Shown: piece after piece, positions 9,403 to 17,668 of the stretch
Position numbering within the stretch: position 1 is the stretch's first letter
Layout: each line of letters begins with the position of its first letter
DNA from: Desulfoglaeba alkanexedens ALDC
GTDB lineage: Bacteria > Desulfobacterota > Syntrophobacteria > Syntrophobacterales > DSM-9756
Direction of reading: 5' to 3'
Assembly (NCBI RefSeq): GCF_005377625.1
Contig: NZ_CP040098.1
Coordinates: 62,001 to 126,000, forward strand
Length of the DNA stretch: 64,000 nucleotides
Translations under genes and position numbers: made by a program
Notes under the pieces: generated by a model
The model's database searches: none
Seen by the model: only the letters and a program-made list of their open reading frames with translations
Told to the model about the DNA's origin: nothing

Positions 9403-10113
9403 ATGACGAGAGATCTTTCGAAGGACTCTTTCCGCTCCAGCGACCGGGGCTCCCCCGAGCCGACCTGGAACGAGGGGCCGCTTGATTCCCGGATCAAGGT
9501 GACGGTTTTCGACTGCGACGGCGTGCTGTTCGATTCCAGGGAAGCCAACGTTCATTTCTACAACCACGTGCTGGAGCACGTGGGCCGGCCGGCGGTCAGG
9601 CCCGAACAGGAGGAGTTCATCCACATGCACGCGGTGAGGGATTCTCTGGCGTTCCTCATCGGCCCGGGGCCTCTCCTGGAAAAGGCCTTGGATTACTGCC
9701 AAAGTTTCGATTTTAGCCGGTTCAACCGTTACCTGAAGGTGGAACCGGGCCTGGAAGAGCTGCTGGCCGCCCTCAGGGGGCGCTACCACGTGGTGCTTGC
9801 CACCAACCGGACCGTGTCCACCCGGCAGCTCCTGGCTGATTTCAACCTGGAGCGGTTCTTCGATCACCTGGTGACCGCGGCGGACGTGACACATCCCAAG
9901 CCGCACCCGGAAAGCATGCAGCGCATCATGAATCGGTTTTCCGCCGAACCGCGGGAAATCCTTTTCGTCGGCGATTCTCCGGTGGACGAGCAGCTCGCGC
10001 GCGCAACCGGGGTTTTCTTCGCCGCTTACAAGAACCCGGCCCTTCAGGCCCATTTCCATATCCAGCACTTCGGCCGGCTAAAGGACCTCTTGGTTCCCGA
10101 AACCGAAACCTGA
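9403..10113 (+). CDS. HAD-superfamily hydrolase, phosphoglycolate-phosphatase-like
   Basis: A 236-residue HAD phosphatase. Motif I is FDCDGVLFDS (about residues 35-44, nucleophile and acid-base aspartates), motif II the T of VLATNRT, motif III the lysine in HPKPHP, and motif IV ILFVGDSPVDEQ. A helical cap lies between motifs I and II. Substrate cannot be told from sequence; small phosphorylated metabolites are usual. GAGGTGG upstream of the ATG supports the start. It is followed 11 bp later by a J-domain gene and then a TraB-like gene, probably one transcript. Confidence 0.85.
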   Translation: MTRDLSKDSFRSSDRGSPEPTWNEGPLDSRIKVTVFDCDGVLFDSREANVHFYNHVLEHVGRPAVRPEQEEFIHMHAVRDSLAFLIGPGPLLEKALDYCQSFDFSRFNRYLKVEPGLEELLAALRGRYHVVLATNRTVSTRQLLADFNLERFFDHLVTAADVTHPKPHPESMQRIMNRFSAEPREILFVGDSPVDEQLARATGVFFAAYKNPALQAHFHIQHFGRLKDLLVPETET

Positions 10114-10124
10114 AAGGCTCGATC

Positions 10125-10457
10125 ATGGCCCGCGCCCCTTCGAACCCCCTCGTGGAACGGCTTCTCCAGGCCCGCGAAGTGCTGGGACTGCCCGAAGAAG
10201 CCAGCCTCGCGGACGTCAAGAAAGCCTACCGGAGCTTGAGCCTGAGCCTTCACCCGGACCGCAGGCCGCCGGAGGAGCGCGAGGAAGCCGAAGCCGCCAT
10301 GCAGCGGGTGAACGAGGCCTACGCCGTGTTGGAGTGCTTCCTCGAACACTACCCGGTGCCCCTGCACCGGAAGGCTCTCGAAGCCAGGGTATTCGACCCC
10401 GAGCAGTGGTGGCGCGAGCGGTTTGCGGGTCCTGTAGCCGGAAACGATTCCGATTGA
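10125..10457 (+). CDS. Stand-alone J-domain protein
   Basis: A 110-residue protein consisting essentially of a J domain. The helix II sequence ASLADVKKAYRSLSLSLHPD carries the invariant HPD tripeptide that stimulates DnaK ATPase, followed by helix III with QRVNEAYAVLE. It lacks the Gly/Phe, zinc-finger and C-terminal domains of DnaJ, so it is a specialised co-chaperone. The tail of ~40 residues has no recognised fold. Start ATG has GAAAGG 10 bp upstream. Middle gene of a close trio (11 and 12 bp gaps). Confidence 0.85.
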   Translation: MARAPSNPLVERLLQAREVLGLPEEASLADVKKAYRSLSLSLHPDRRPPEEREEAEAAMQRVNEAYAVLECFLEHYPVPLHRKALEARVFDPEQWWRERFAGPVAGNDSD

Positions 10458-10469
10458 AGGCCGCCCGCT

Positions 10470-11216
10470 GTGACCTCAGAACTTCACCTCATCGGGACCG
10501 TTCACCGGGACCCGCTCGGCTACCCGAGAACCGTGAGGGCCCTCGAAGCCCTGCGGCCCGCCTTCGTACTGGTGGAACTCAGCGTCTTCGGTTGGGCGTT
10601 CCGTGCCGCCCACGGCCGCGAACTCAAGAGCCGACTTTTCAAAGCCCTTCGGCGCATCGCCCGCGAAAGCCGGACCCCCTTGCGGTCCCTGTTCGCCAAC
10701 CCGCACATTCGAGCCATCCAGCGCCAGGTGGATTTCCCCTTCGAATATCGCGCATCCTCTCGCTACGTGAAGGAAACGGCGGGCAGCCTCTTCCTGATCG
10801 ACGATTCGTCGTTCAGCCGCCGCGAGATTCTGCGGTGGCCCGAGCTTCTGTCCTACGACAACCTCGTTCGCCTGACGCGCGACCATAGCCAGGCCGCGGG
10901 CGCCGAAAGGGAATATGCCAGGGCGCGGCGGCGCATCGAGGAGTCGGAGCCGCGGGGCGGGCTGCTTCCGGTGAGCGCGGGTTCGAATGGGGCGGCTCGC
11001 TGGGCCGCCCGCGAAAGCCACATGGAGCGCCAGGTGAGGGCCGTCGTTCGCCGGCATCCCGGCGAACGCGTGGCCTACATCGGCGGATGGTGGCATCTTT
11101 CCGCCTCCGAACCCACACCGACCCTCAGGACACTCCTGAACGATCTCGGCCCCGCCTGCAGGCTGCTCTGCGACCTCCCCGCGCCGTCCGCCCGGCCGCC
11201 CGGACAAAGGCGTTGA
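10470..11216 (+). CDS. TraB/PrgY/GumN-like protein
   Basis: A 248-residue protein starting at GTG. The N-terminal ELHLIGTVHRDPLGY matches the signature (LxGTxH) of the TraB/GumN family, thought to be metal-dependent proteases of the Tiki/EreA fold. The C-terminal HPGERVAYIGGWWHL is the matching second signature (GxxH). No transmembrane anchor or signal is obvious, unlike many family members. The biological substrate is unknown. Last gene of the 9403-11216 cluster, ending about 155 bp before the SRP RNA. Confidence 0.65.
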   Translation: MTSELHLIGTVHRDPLGYPRTVRALEALRPAFVLVELSVFGWAFRAAHGRELKSRLFKALRRIARESRTPLRSLFANPHIRAIQRQVDFPFEYRASSRYVKETAGSLFLIDDSSFSRREILRWPELLSYDNLVRLTRDHSQAAGAEREYARARRRIEESEPRGGLLPVSAGSNGAARWAARESHMERQVRAVVRRHPGERVAYIGGWWHLSASEPTPTLRTLLNDLGPACRLLCDLPAPSARPPGQRR

Positions 11217-11284
11217 AGTTCCCTGGAAAATCTGGTAGGTACGGATCACTGCGAACGGTCATGAGCCTTGGTCGTGCTAGGCGG

Positions 11285-11345
11285 GGAGTTAGCGGTGCCC
11301 TGTCGCCCGAAATCCGCTCAGCGGGGCTGAATCCCCTCTGGAGGG
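11285..11345 (+). other. Conserved-looking leader preceding the SRP RNA
   Basis: The stretch GGGAGTTAGCGGTGCCCTG through GGGGCTGAATCCCC resembles a sequence I recall upstream of 4.5S RNA genes in several proteobacteria. It may be part of a longer SRP RNA precursor or its processed 5' domain. This is recall-based and unverified. Confidence 0.4.
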
Positions 11346-11371
11346 CCTGCGCTGAACAGGCCGTCGTGACC

Positions 11372-11486
11372 TTCGGCACCGATTGGACACCGCGCAACGG
11401 GCGGATGTGAACCCCGTCAGGTCCGGAAGGAAGCAGCGGTAAGCATTGCAGCCCGTGTCGTGGTTCACTCTAATCCGGAGCCGGAG
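11372..11486 (+). ncRNA. ffs: Signal recognition particle RNA (4.5S, small bacterial type)
   Basis: The invariant apical domain GTCAGGTCCGGAAGGAAGCA is at 11417-11436, comprising the GGAA tetraloop and the asymmetric loop that binds Ffh. Lower stem strands are visible on both sides: CGCAACGGGC pairs with GCCCGTG, and the basal TCGGC/CCGATT strand pairs with AATCCGG/GCCGGA, which sets the ends at about 11372 and 11486. The RNA works with Ffh to target nascent membrane proteins. Exact ends depend on the folding and on whether the leader at 11285 is part of the transcript. Confidence 0.92.
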
Positions 11487-11556
11487 GGAAAGCGGCTTGC
11501 ACTCAGCCGGTTCGACAGAGGGTGCACGGCCAAGGATCTTTTTTCACCTCCGCCGT

Positions 11557-13791
11557 CTATCGAAGCGGATCGGATGAAAACGAGGAAGGAACGTCCGGGA
11601 ACGGCCCGGCGCTCCCCCCGCTCACGTGCTCATCCGAAAGCCGCTGTTCGACTTCCGCCAACGCTTTGGTCGCTTCCAGCTTGGTCGCCGCGTCAAGCTC
11701 CGACTCCAGGGCCTTCCGCAGAGCGGCTTCGGCCGAACGCCAGTCCCCTTTGGCCTGGTACACTCTGCCCAGGTGATAGTGGATGGTCGGATCCGCGGGC
11801 TTTCCCTTGGCGGCTTCCGTCAGCAGCCACAGGCTGCGGCTGTAGAGGTTCCTCTTGAAGTAGGCCCACGCCAGCGTGTCCATCACGTCGGGGTCTTCCG
11901 GAAACCGGTCGAAGGCCGACTGGGCGAGTCCCAGGGCCCGGTCTTCGTTCAATCCTTCCTCAAGGTACATCCAGGCGAGGTTATTGGCCGTCACGGGTGA
12001 ATGGGGATCGCGTTTGAGGGCCTCTTCCAGGACATTCACGGCGTCCTGGATCCGGCCCTGTCGGCGGTAGAACAGCGCAAGGTCGTTGTAGGCCGACGTG
12101 AAGTGGGGGAGCGACCGGATGCATCGAAGGTAAAGACGCTCCTTTTCCGCCGGGTCGTCCCCGCCGATCCGGATCATACTCCCGTAAGCGCAGGCCAGGG
12201 ACGGCTCCAGTTCAACCGCCTTGATAAAGGCGGCCTTCGCGGCGTCCACCCGTCCGGAAGCCGCCCAGGTTTCCCCGAGCACGTGGTAGAGGTAACCGCT
12301 GTTCGGAGCCCTCTGGATGAGCTGCTCCAGGGTGCGCACGGCGCCGTCGCCGCCGACTTCCGAAAGGAGAAGCTCGGCAAGCCGCAGGCCGGCGTCGGCG
12401 GAAACCGGTCGGCGTTCGAGAAACGCTTCGAAGCATTCCCGAGCCTCCTTGGCGTGACCCGAGGCGTTACGTTCCAGCGCCAGGAAAAACAGGGGTTCGG
12501 GAGCTTCGGGAACGAGTCGGCGGGCGGCCATGAACCGCGTCCTCGCTTCCTGCAGCCGTCCTGAAGCCAGCAGCGTCGCTCCCAGAAGCAGCTGGGCGTT
12601 CACATTTTCCGGTTCCCGCTCGCAAAGGCGCCGCAGATGCTGTTCCGCCAGGTCGTATTCTTCCAGCTTGTAGAAAACGCCGGCCAGGACCAGTTCCGCA
12701 TCGCTGAAGGCATGATCCAGGGTGAGAGCCCGAATGAGGCTCTTGCGGGCCAGATGCACCTGGTTTCCCCTGAGATATGCCAGTCCCAGGAGATAGTGCG
12801 CTACGGGAAGATCGGGCTCCCAGTCCACGACCGTCTCGAAGGCACTCACCGCGGCGATCCGCTCGTCTTTGAGCAGTCGGAGCTTGCCTTCCAAAAGCTT
12901 GAGTTCCAAGTCCTTGTGCCCGGCTCGATTTAATCCTTGGAGGACTTCTTCGGCTTCACCGTAACGCGATGTCGCGAGAAGGATTTCGATTTCCAGCTTT
13001 CGAAGGACTGTTACCCCGGGCGTTTGCCGCTGCAGGCGGCGGAGTTCGTCCAGGGCTTCATCGTAACGTTGCTTTCGATGGTAGAACTCGACCAGGCGCC
13101 GCCGAAAGGCCGGGTCGCCCGGCGCGTTCTGCACCGCGGCCGTCAGGCAGCGCTCCGCCCGGACCGCATCCCCCCTCAGATCCCAGTAATGAGCCAGGTG
13201 CGAAAGAAGTTCCGGGTCGTCGGGGTCCAGCCGTTCCAGCCGCGAAAAAACCTCTTCCGCCCGCTCCATGTCCCCCAGGGCAGCCAGGCAGGAAGCCAAC
13301 TTGATGCGGGCGGCGGGGTCGTCCGGGGCCAGGGCGAGCGCCTCGGCATAGGCCTTTGCCGCTTCGTTGAAGAACGCGCCGAGCACGTGCAGATCCCCGG
13401 CGAGTGTCTGCACCCGGGCGTCGTCTTCATAGCGTTCCAGGAGCCACTGGAGGTTCCGCCAGGCTTCCGGGAGGTTTCCCGTGGCCATGAGAAGCCGGGT
13501 CAGGTCGCGGCGGGCCTCTGCGGCCTCGGGGGCAAGGCCGACCGCCTGCCGGAACGCGTCGAGAGCCTCGGGATAGGCGCCGAGTTTTTCATGGCAGCGC
13601 CCGATCTTCAGCAGGACGTGCCAGGCCTGCGGCTTCAGTTCCAGCGCCTTCCGCCAGGTTCGCAGAGCCGATGGAAAATCCCCGCGTTCACACGCCTGGG
13701 CGGCCTTTTCATCCAGCCGGCGGAAACGGCTCTCAGGATCGCCGAAGCAACCGACCGCGGCCAACGCCAGGAATACCAGCAGCGCCGACAT
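11557..13791 (-). CDS. Tetratricopeptide-repeat lipoprotein
   Basis: A 744-residue protein from the chosen ATG at 13791, which places a short signal (MSALLVFLALAAVGC) with a lipobox cysteine right at the N terminus; a longer frame reaching 13905 would put 38 unlikely residues before it. The rest is almost entirely TPR helices (at least 15 units; for example HVLLKIGRCHEKLGAYPEAL). Such proteins are scaffolds for envelope or polysaccharide complexes, and the outline resembles PEP-CTERM-associated TPR proteins, though no exosortase is nearby. Ends in a disordered Ser/Gly-rich tail. No enzymatic motif. Confidence 0.8.
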   Translation of the reverse strand: MSALLVFLALAAVGCFGDPESRFRRLDEKAAQACERGDFPSALRTWRKALELKPQAWHVLLKIGRCHEKLGAYPEALDAFRQAVGLAPEAAEARRDLTRLLMATGNLPEAWRNLQWLLERYEDDARVQTLAGDLHVLGAFFNEAAKAYAEALALAPDDPAARIKLASCLAALGDMERAEEVFSRLERLDPDDPELLSHLAHYWDLRGDAVRAERCLTAAVQNAPGDPAFRRRLVEFYHRKQRYDEALDELRRLQRQTPGVTVLRKLEIEILLATSRYGEAEEVLQGLNRAGHKDLELKLLEGKLRLLKDERIAAVSAFETVVDWEPDLPVAHYLLGLAYLRGNQVHLARKSLIRALTLDHAFSDAELVLAGVFYKLEEYDLAEQHLRRLCEREPENVNAQLLLGATLLASGRLQEARTRFMAARRLVPEAPEPLFFLALERNASGHAKEARECFEAFLERRPVSADAGLRLAELLLSEVGGDGAVRTLEQLIQRAPNSGYLYHVLGETWAASGRVDAAKAAFIKAVELEPSLACAYGSMIRIGGDDPAEKERLYLRCIRSLPHFTSAYNDLALFYRRQGRIQDAVNVLEEALKRDPHSPVTANNLAWMYLEEGLNEDRALGLAQSAFDRFPEDPDVMDTLAWAYFKRNLYSRSLWLLTEAAKGKPADPTIHYHLGRVYQAKGDWRSAEAALRKALESELDAATKLEATKALAEVEQRLSDEHVSGGSAGPFPDVPSSFSSDPLR

Positions 13792-13941
13792 TGCGGCCGA
13801 GGGTCTTCCGGAATCGTCGCCCTTTCGGGAACCGGCCCCGGGGGTTCCAACAGATGAGACGGCGGGGTTCAGCACGCTTCGTTCTCTCCCGGCCCGCACC
13901 GGCATGCTCCCGAAGCATGACTCCGTGCGGCGCTTTCGTCT

Positions 13942-14904
13942 TCAGCGCGGCCGGACGCAGGCCACGATCACGAGAAAGGCCGCCGACGCCAGCACGGCGG
14001 CAAGGATTTCCAGCTTGTGCACAAAGATGAATTTCACGGTTTTCAAGAGCACACTGAGAAACCATGGAAGCGCCGGGGCGTCTCCCAGCGGCCGACGCTG
14101 CACCTCGATCGCTCGGTTGGCGGAGCGCAGGCGTTCCGTTTCTTCCGGTTCGCCGGAACCTGCACTCCGGTCGCTTCCTGCTTCCGAAGCCCCGAAGACC
14201 TGGGCGGGACCTTCAGTGGAACGGCGGCTCTCAGACAGTCTGGCCGCTTCCGACCGGCCGGAAAGGGATTGAGCCATAACGAAAAGGGCTTCCTGGCCGT
14301 CTTCTCCTGCCGCGCCGAGAGCGCCCCTTCCGGCCACCGCCCGCTGCTCCCGATGGAGGGTCTCCACGGCGGCGGCTATCGAAAGCGGCCCGGGGCCGCC
14401 CGTTCTTCCCGCAGCTATTTCCAAAAGCTGCGGCGCCGGCAGCCCGGTTCGCCGGGAAACGGAGGACTCGCTGACGAGCCCCGCCAGCAGTTCCCGGGTG
14501 CGCTCCTGGAGGGCCCGGTATTCTTCCAGGATTTTTGCGGCCTTGAGGTTGGCGTACAGGATTTCCAGCAGCCGGGCGTCCAGGGATCCGCCGGGCCGCG
14601 GGATCACCATGCGAAGAGGCGGGTTGGGATCCAGGCGGAGGACGGGGACAAACGGGTCGGCTTCCCAGTGAAGGAGCGGACCTCGCCCGGCTGCCTCGGG
14701 CAGATCGTTCAGGTTATCGTAGAAAACCAGCGAGCCGCCGGCGGAAGGAGCGGCCCGCTGCCGTGCGTCCGCAAACGTTCCGTGATCCTGATGATCCCTT
14801 TCGATGTAGGTCGCCGTTGACACAGCGGGCGCAAGAAGGAACACGGCCGCCAGCGCCGCGGTCAGCCGAGTCCGTCCCGGGAGGGTCGCAAGCCTCTTTT
14901 TCAT
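13942..14904 (-). CDS. Unrecognised exported protein with C-terminal membrane anchor
   Basis: About 320 residues from ATG 14904 (GGAG upstream). An N-terminal signal (MKKRLATLPGRTRLTAALAA, then hydrophobic) is followed by a mature region with a helical central part and a low-complexity Ser/Glu/Arg stretch, then a hydrophobic segment near the C terminus with a short ACVRPR end. The polypeptide would therefore be periplasmic and tethered. It lies immediately after the HDOD gene (about 20 bp), suggesting cotranscription. No recognised family. An alternative ATG at 14922 is possible. Confidence 0.62.
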   Translation of the reverse strand: MKKRLATLPGRTRLTAALAAVFLLAPAVSTATYIERDHQDHGTFADARQRAAPSAGGSLVFYDNLNDLPEAAGRGPLLHWEADPFVPVLRLDPNPPLRMVIPRPGGSLDARLLEILYANLKAAKILEEYRALQERTRELLAGLVSESSVSRRTGLPAPQLLEIAAGRTGGPGPLSIAAAVETLHREQRAVAGRGALGAAGEDGQEALFVMAQSLSGRSEAARLSESRRSTEGPAQVFGASEAGSDRSAGSGEPEETERLRSANRAIEVQRRPLGDAPALPWFLSVLLKTVKFIFVHKLEILAAVLASAAFLVIVACVRPR

Positions 14905-14924
14905 GGCCGTCCACGACTCCATCT

Positions 14925-15761
14925 TCACGGAAGCGGCTTGCCGGCGGCATGCGCCCATTGCCGGGTGAATGCCACCACCTCGTCCCGGCTGAACCCGCAC
15001 TCGTTCAGGACCCATCCATCGGCCGGTTCCTTAAAGGACCCGTCGATCAGCCCCGGTTCATCCAAGGCCCGCACGGCCCGGTCGGCCAGATACACCAGGA
15101 GGCCCACGGCGGTTTCGGACCTCAGCGGATCGTGGTGGTGAAGGATCGCGTCCGCCGTGACTTCGGGAATGCCCCATCGTTCGGCCAATTGAAAGCCCAC
15201 CGAGGCGTGGTGGGCTCCGAGCGCCTCTTCTTCGGCCTGAACCAGAGGGAGATCCAGGCGTTCCATCAGGTCCCGCACCCGAAGTTCCATCGCTTCGGGA
15301 AGACGGGCCAGCACCAGCTTTCCCACGTCGTGGAGCAACCCGGCGGTGAAGGCGGTTCCCGTGGGGACGCCGAGGTCCACGGCCTTTGCCGCAAGCCGCT
15401 GAGCGGCTCGGGCCACATCGAGGAAGTGGTCCTTGGCGCCCTGCAGCCAGAGATTTGAAGAGCGGCACCGGGCCAGCGAATCGATCAGGCCGTGGAGATA
15501 GGCCGCCATGGCGATTCCCGCCACCGTTTCCCGGCCGAGAAGCAGGACGGCGTGGTGGATGGAGGTGACTTCCACGGGAAGGGAATAATAGGCGGAGTTG
15601 CAGAGGTGCAGGGCCTGCAGGGCGAGACCGGGATCCTCTTCGACAATGCGTACGAGCATCCCGGGTTCCGCCCGAGGATTTCCAATGATCTCCATCAGCC
15701 GGATCATGGTTTCGGGAAGAAGAGGAGCATGTTCGAGTGCCTGGATGACCGCGTCGTGCAT
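14925..15761 (-). CDS. HDOD-domain signalling protein
   Basis: About 278 residues from ATG 15761, where homologues typically start a few residues before LPETMIRLMEI. The domain carries the HDOD hallmarks: LPxT start, IVEEDPGLALQALHLCNSA, an internal HHAVLLLGRETV, and the degraded HD motif GLLHDVGKLVLARL with a later HHASVGFQLAERW. HDOD proteins are non-catalytic relatives of HD phosphohydrolases that act in stress, chemotaxis and cyclic-di-GMP signalling; here the HD pair (LLHDVGK) is actually retained. A longer frame reaches 15842 but has no better ribosome site. Confidence 0.82.
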   Translation of the reverse strand: MHDAVIQALEHAPLLPETMIRLMEIIGNPRAEPGMLVRIVEEDPGLALQALHLCNSAYYSLPVEVTSIHHAVLLLGRETVAGIAMAAYLHGLIDSLARCRSSNLWLQGAKDHFLDVARAAQRLAAKAVDLGVPTGTAFTAGLLHDVGKLVLARLPEAMELRVRDLMERLDLPLVQAEEEALGAHHASVGFQLAERWGIPEVTADAILHHHDPLRSETAVGLLVYLADRAVRALDEPGLIDGSFKEPADGWVLNECGFSRDEVVAFTRQWAHAAGKPLP

Positions 15762-15969
15762 GGTAAAGGCCTTTTCGGGTGAAAGCCCTGACAACCGCTT
15801 CGAGCCGGGTTCGGTATCGGGCGCACGGAAGATGCGCCGCACCGGGGAGGCCGGAACACAGCGTGGTTGCTCTCAGGGCCCGATCACCCTATAATCAATG
15901 TACCTGAGCTTTCAAGTCACTTTTGCGTTCCCTTTCATCGCCTATGCATGCAAGGCCGCCCGGGATTCC

Positions 15970-17373
15970 ATGAACGCTGTGCCTCTTGAAGCCCTTCAAC
16001 GCGTGGTGGGCAAGCCCAATCTTCTGGTTTCGGCTGAAGAACGCTTCACCTACGCCTTCGACGCGAGCAAGCTGGAAGCCGTCCCCGACGCCGTGGTGTT
16101 TCCGGCCTCCGCCGAAGAAGTTTCCGAGATCCTCGCCCTCGCCGTCCGGTACGGGTTTCCCGTGGTTCCACGCGGCGCGGGAAGCGGCATGGTGGGCGGC
16201 GTGCTGGCTCAAAAGGGCGGCGTGGTGCTCGTCCTCACCCGCCTGAACCGCATCCTCGAACTGGATCCCGAAAACATGCTGGCCGTGGTGGAGCCCGGGG
16301 TGGTCACGGGACGGCTCCAGGCGGAAGCCGCCCGCCACGGCCTTTTCTACCCGCCCGACCCGGCGAGCCTCCAGTTTTCGACCCTGGGAGGCAACGTGGC
16401 CACGGGAGCCGGCGGACCGCGCGCCGTGAAATACGGGGTCACCCGCGACTACGTCCTGGGGCTGGAAGTGGTCCTTCCTACAGGCGCCGCCATCCGTACG
16501 GGCGCCCGCACCATCAAAAGCGTGGTGGGCTACGACCTCACCCGCCTCTTCGTCGGTTCTGAAGGAACCTTGGGCGTGGTCACCCAGATCACGCTGCGGC
16601 TGATCCCGGCCCCCGAAACCGTGAGGACCCTCCTGGCGGTCTTTCCCGACCTGGACGACGCCGCCCGAACGGTTTCGGCCGTGATGCGGTCCCGCATCAT
16701 TCCTTCCACGCTGGAATTCATGGACCGGGCCACCATCGAAGCCGTGGAAAACCACCTGAAGCTGGGACTTCCCACCGAGGCGGAGGCGATCCTTCTGATC
16801 GAAGTGGACGGCCGACATACGGTTGTGGACGAAGACGCCGCGCGGGTGGAAGCCATCTGCCGGGAACACGGAGCCACCCAGGTGGAAAGGGCCGGCACCG
16901 ACACCGAAAGGGACCGCCTCTGGAAGGCCCGCCGATCCATCTCCCCGGCGCTCGGCCGCATCCGTTCAGGGAAGATCAACGAAGACGTCACCGTCCCTCG
17001 GACCCGCATCCCCGAACTGATTCGAACCATCCGGGACCTGGCGGCTCGGTACGACCTGGTCATCGTGAATTTCGGCCACGCCGGCGACGGAAACATCCAC
17101 ACGAATATCATGGTGGACCGAAAAGACGCGGACGAACTGCGCCGGGCGGAACGCGCCGTGGAGGAACTCTTCCGGGCGGTGATCGATCTCGGGGGGACCC
17201 TTTCCGGGGAACACGGAATCGGCATCACCAAGAGTCCCTTTCTCCAATGGGAAGTGGACGAGGGGGCCTTCGAGGCCATGTGGCGGATCAAGCGCGCGCT
17301 GGACCCCGCCAACATCCTGAACCCCGGCAAAATGTTCGTTCCCAATCGCGCCTTCTTCGCCAAGGGGTCTTGA
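15970..17373 (+). CDS. glcD: FAD-binding oxidase/dehydrogenase, glycolate oxidase GlcD type
   Basis: A 467-residue flavoprotein of the vanillyl-alcohol-oxidase fold. The FAD_binding_4 domain is marked by PRGAGSGMVGG, STLGGNVATGAGGPRAVKYG and VGYDLTRLFVGSEGTLGV. The C-terminal FAD-oxidase domain has NFGHAGDGNIHTNI and GGTLSGEHGIG, the typical D-lactate/glycolate dehydrogenase signatures. It oxidises 2-hydroxyacids, passing electrons to a membrane or Fe-S partner. A frame extends upstream to 15898, but the ATG at 15970 gives the usual N terminus. It is followed directly by a decayed glycerate 2-kinase and pyruvate kinase, an ancestral glycolate/glycerate utilisation cluster. Confidence 0.88.
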   Translation: MNAVPLEALQRVVGKPNLLVSAEERFTYAFDASKLEAVPDAVVFPASAEEVSEILALAVRYGFPVVPRGAGSGMVGGVLAQKGGVVLVLTRLNRILELDPENMLAVVEPGVVTGRLQAEAARHGLFYPPDPASLQFSTLGGNVATGAGGPRAVKYGVTRDYVLGLEVVLPTGAAIRTGARTIKSVVGYDLTRLFVGSEGTLGVVTQITLRLIPAPETVRTLLAVFPDLDDAARTVSAVMRSRIIPSTLEFMDRATIEAVENHLKLGLPTEAEAILLIEVDGRHTVVDEDAARVEAICREHGATQVERAGTDTERDRLWKARRSISPALGRIRSGKINEDVTVPRTRIPELIRTIRDLAARYDLVIVNFGHAGDGNIHTNIMVDRKDADELRRAERAVEELFRAVIDLGGTLSGEHGIGITKSPFLQWEVDEGAFEAMWRIKRALDPANILNPGKMFVPNRAFFAKGS

Positions 17374-17375
17374 AG

Positions 17376-17575
17376 GTGGACGTGTCGGCACGCATGGAGC
17401 TGGAAAAGGTCTTCCGGGCGGGCCTCGCCGCGGTTGGACCCCGAAGCGGCGGTCCGTCGCCATCTGAGCCGAGACGGCGACGTGCTCCTTCCCACCAGCT
17501 TCGCCGACTGCTTCAATATTTTAAAAAAATACGGCATCGACACGCGTTTGCCATCCGCCGCGTGCAAGGTTGATC
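17376..17575 (+). pseudogene. Degraded glycerate 2-kinase remnant
   Basis: Between glcD and pyk lies a ~200-bp relic. One frame from ATG 17394 gives MELEKVFRAGLAAV, the usual N terminus of the GckA/TtuD family; a frameshift near 17434 moves to a second frame reading DPEAAVRRHLSRDGDVL, then an internal deletion joins PTSFADCFNILKKYGI, which resembles the family's later region (PTTFADA...LERYG). The rest of the ~430-residue protein is gone. The typical neighbours of this gene are a 2-hydroxyacid oxidoreductase and pyruvate kinase, exactly as here. Confidence 0.65.
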
Positions 17576-17668
17576 AAGGAAGACTTGGAAGAACGCCGGC
17601 CCCACGCGGACCAGCGTGATGCACGTTGTGGGGCTTTTGGTGAAGGGGTGAATGGGGGAAAAGCTACG

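Noticed and set aside
10976..11000. GGGTTCGAAT near 10980 as a tRNA T-loop
   Set aside because: Lies within the TraB-like coding frame and no acceptor, D or anticodon arms can be built around it.
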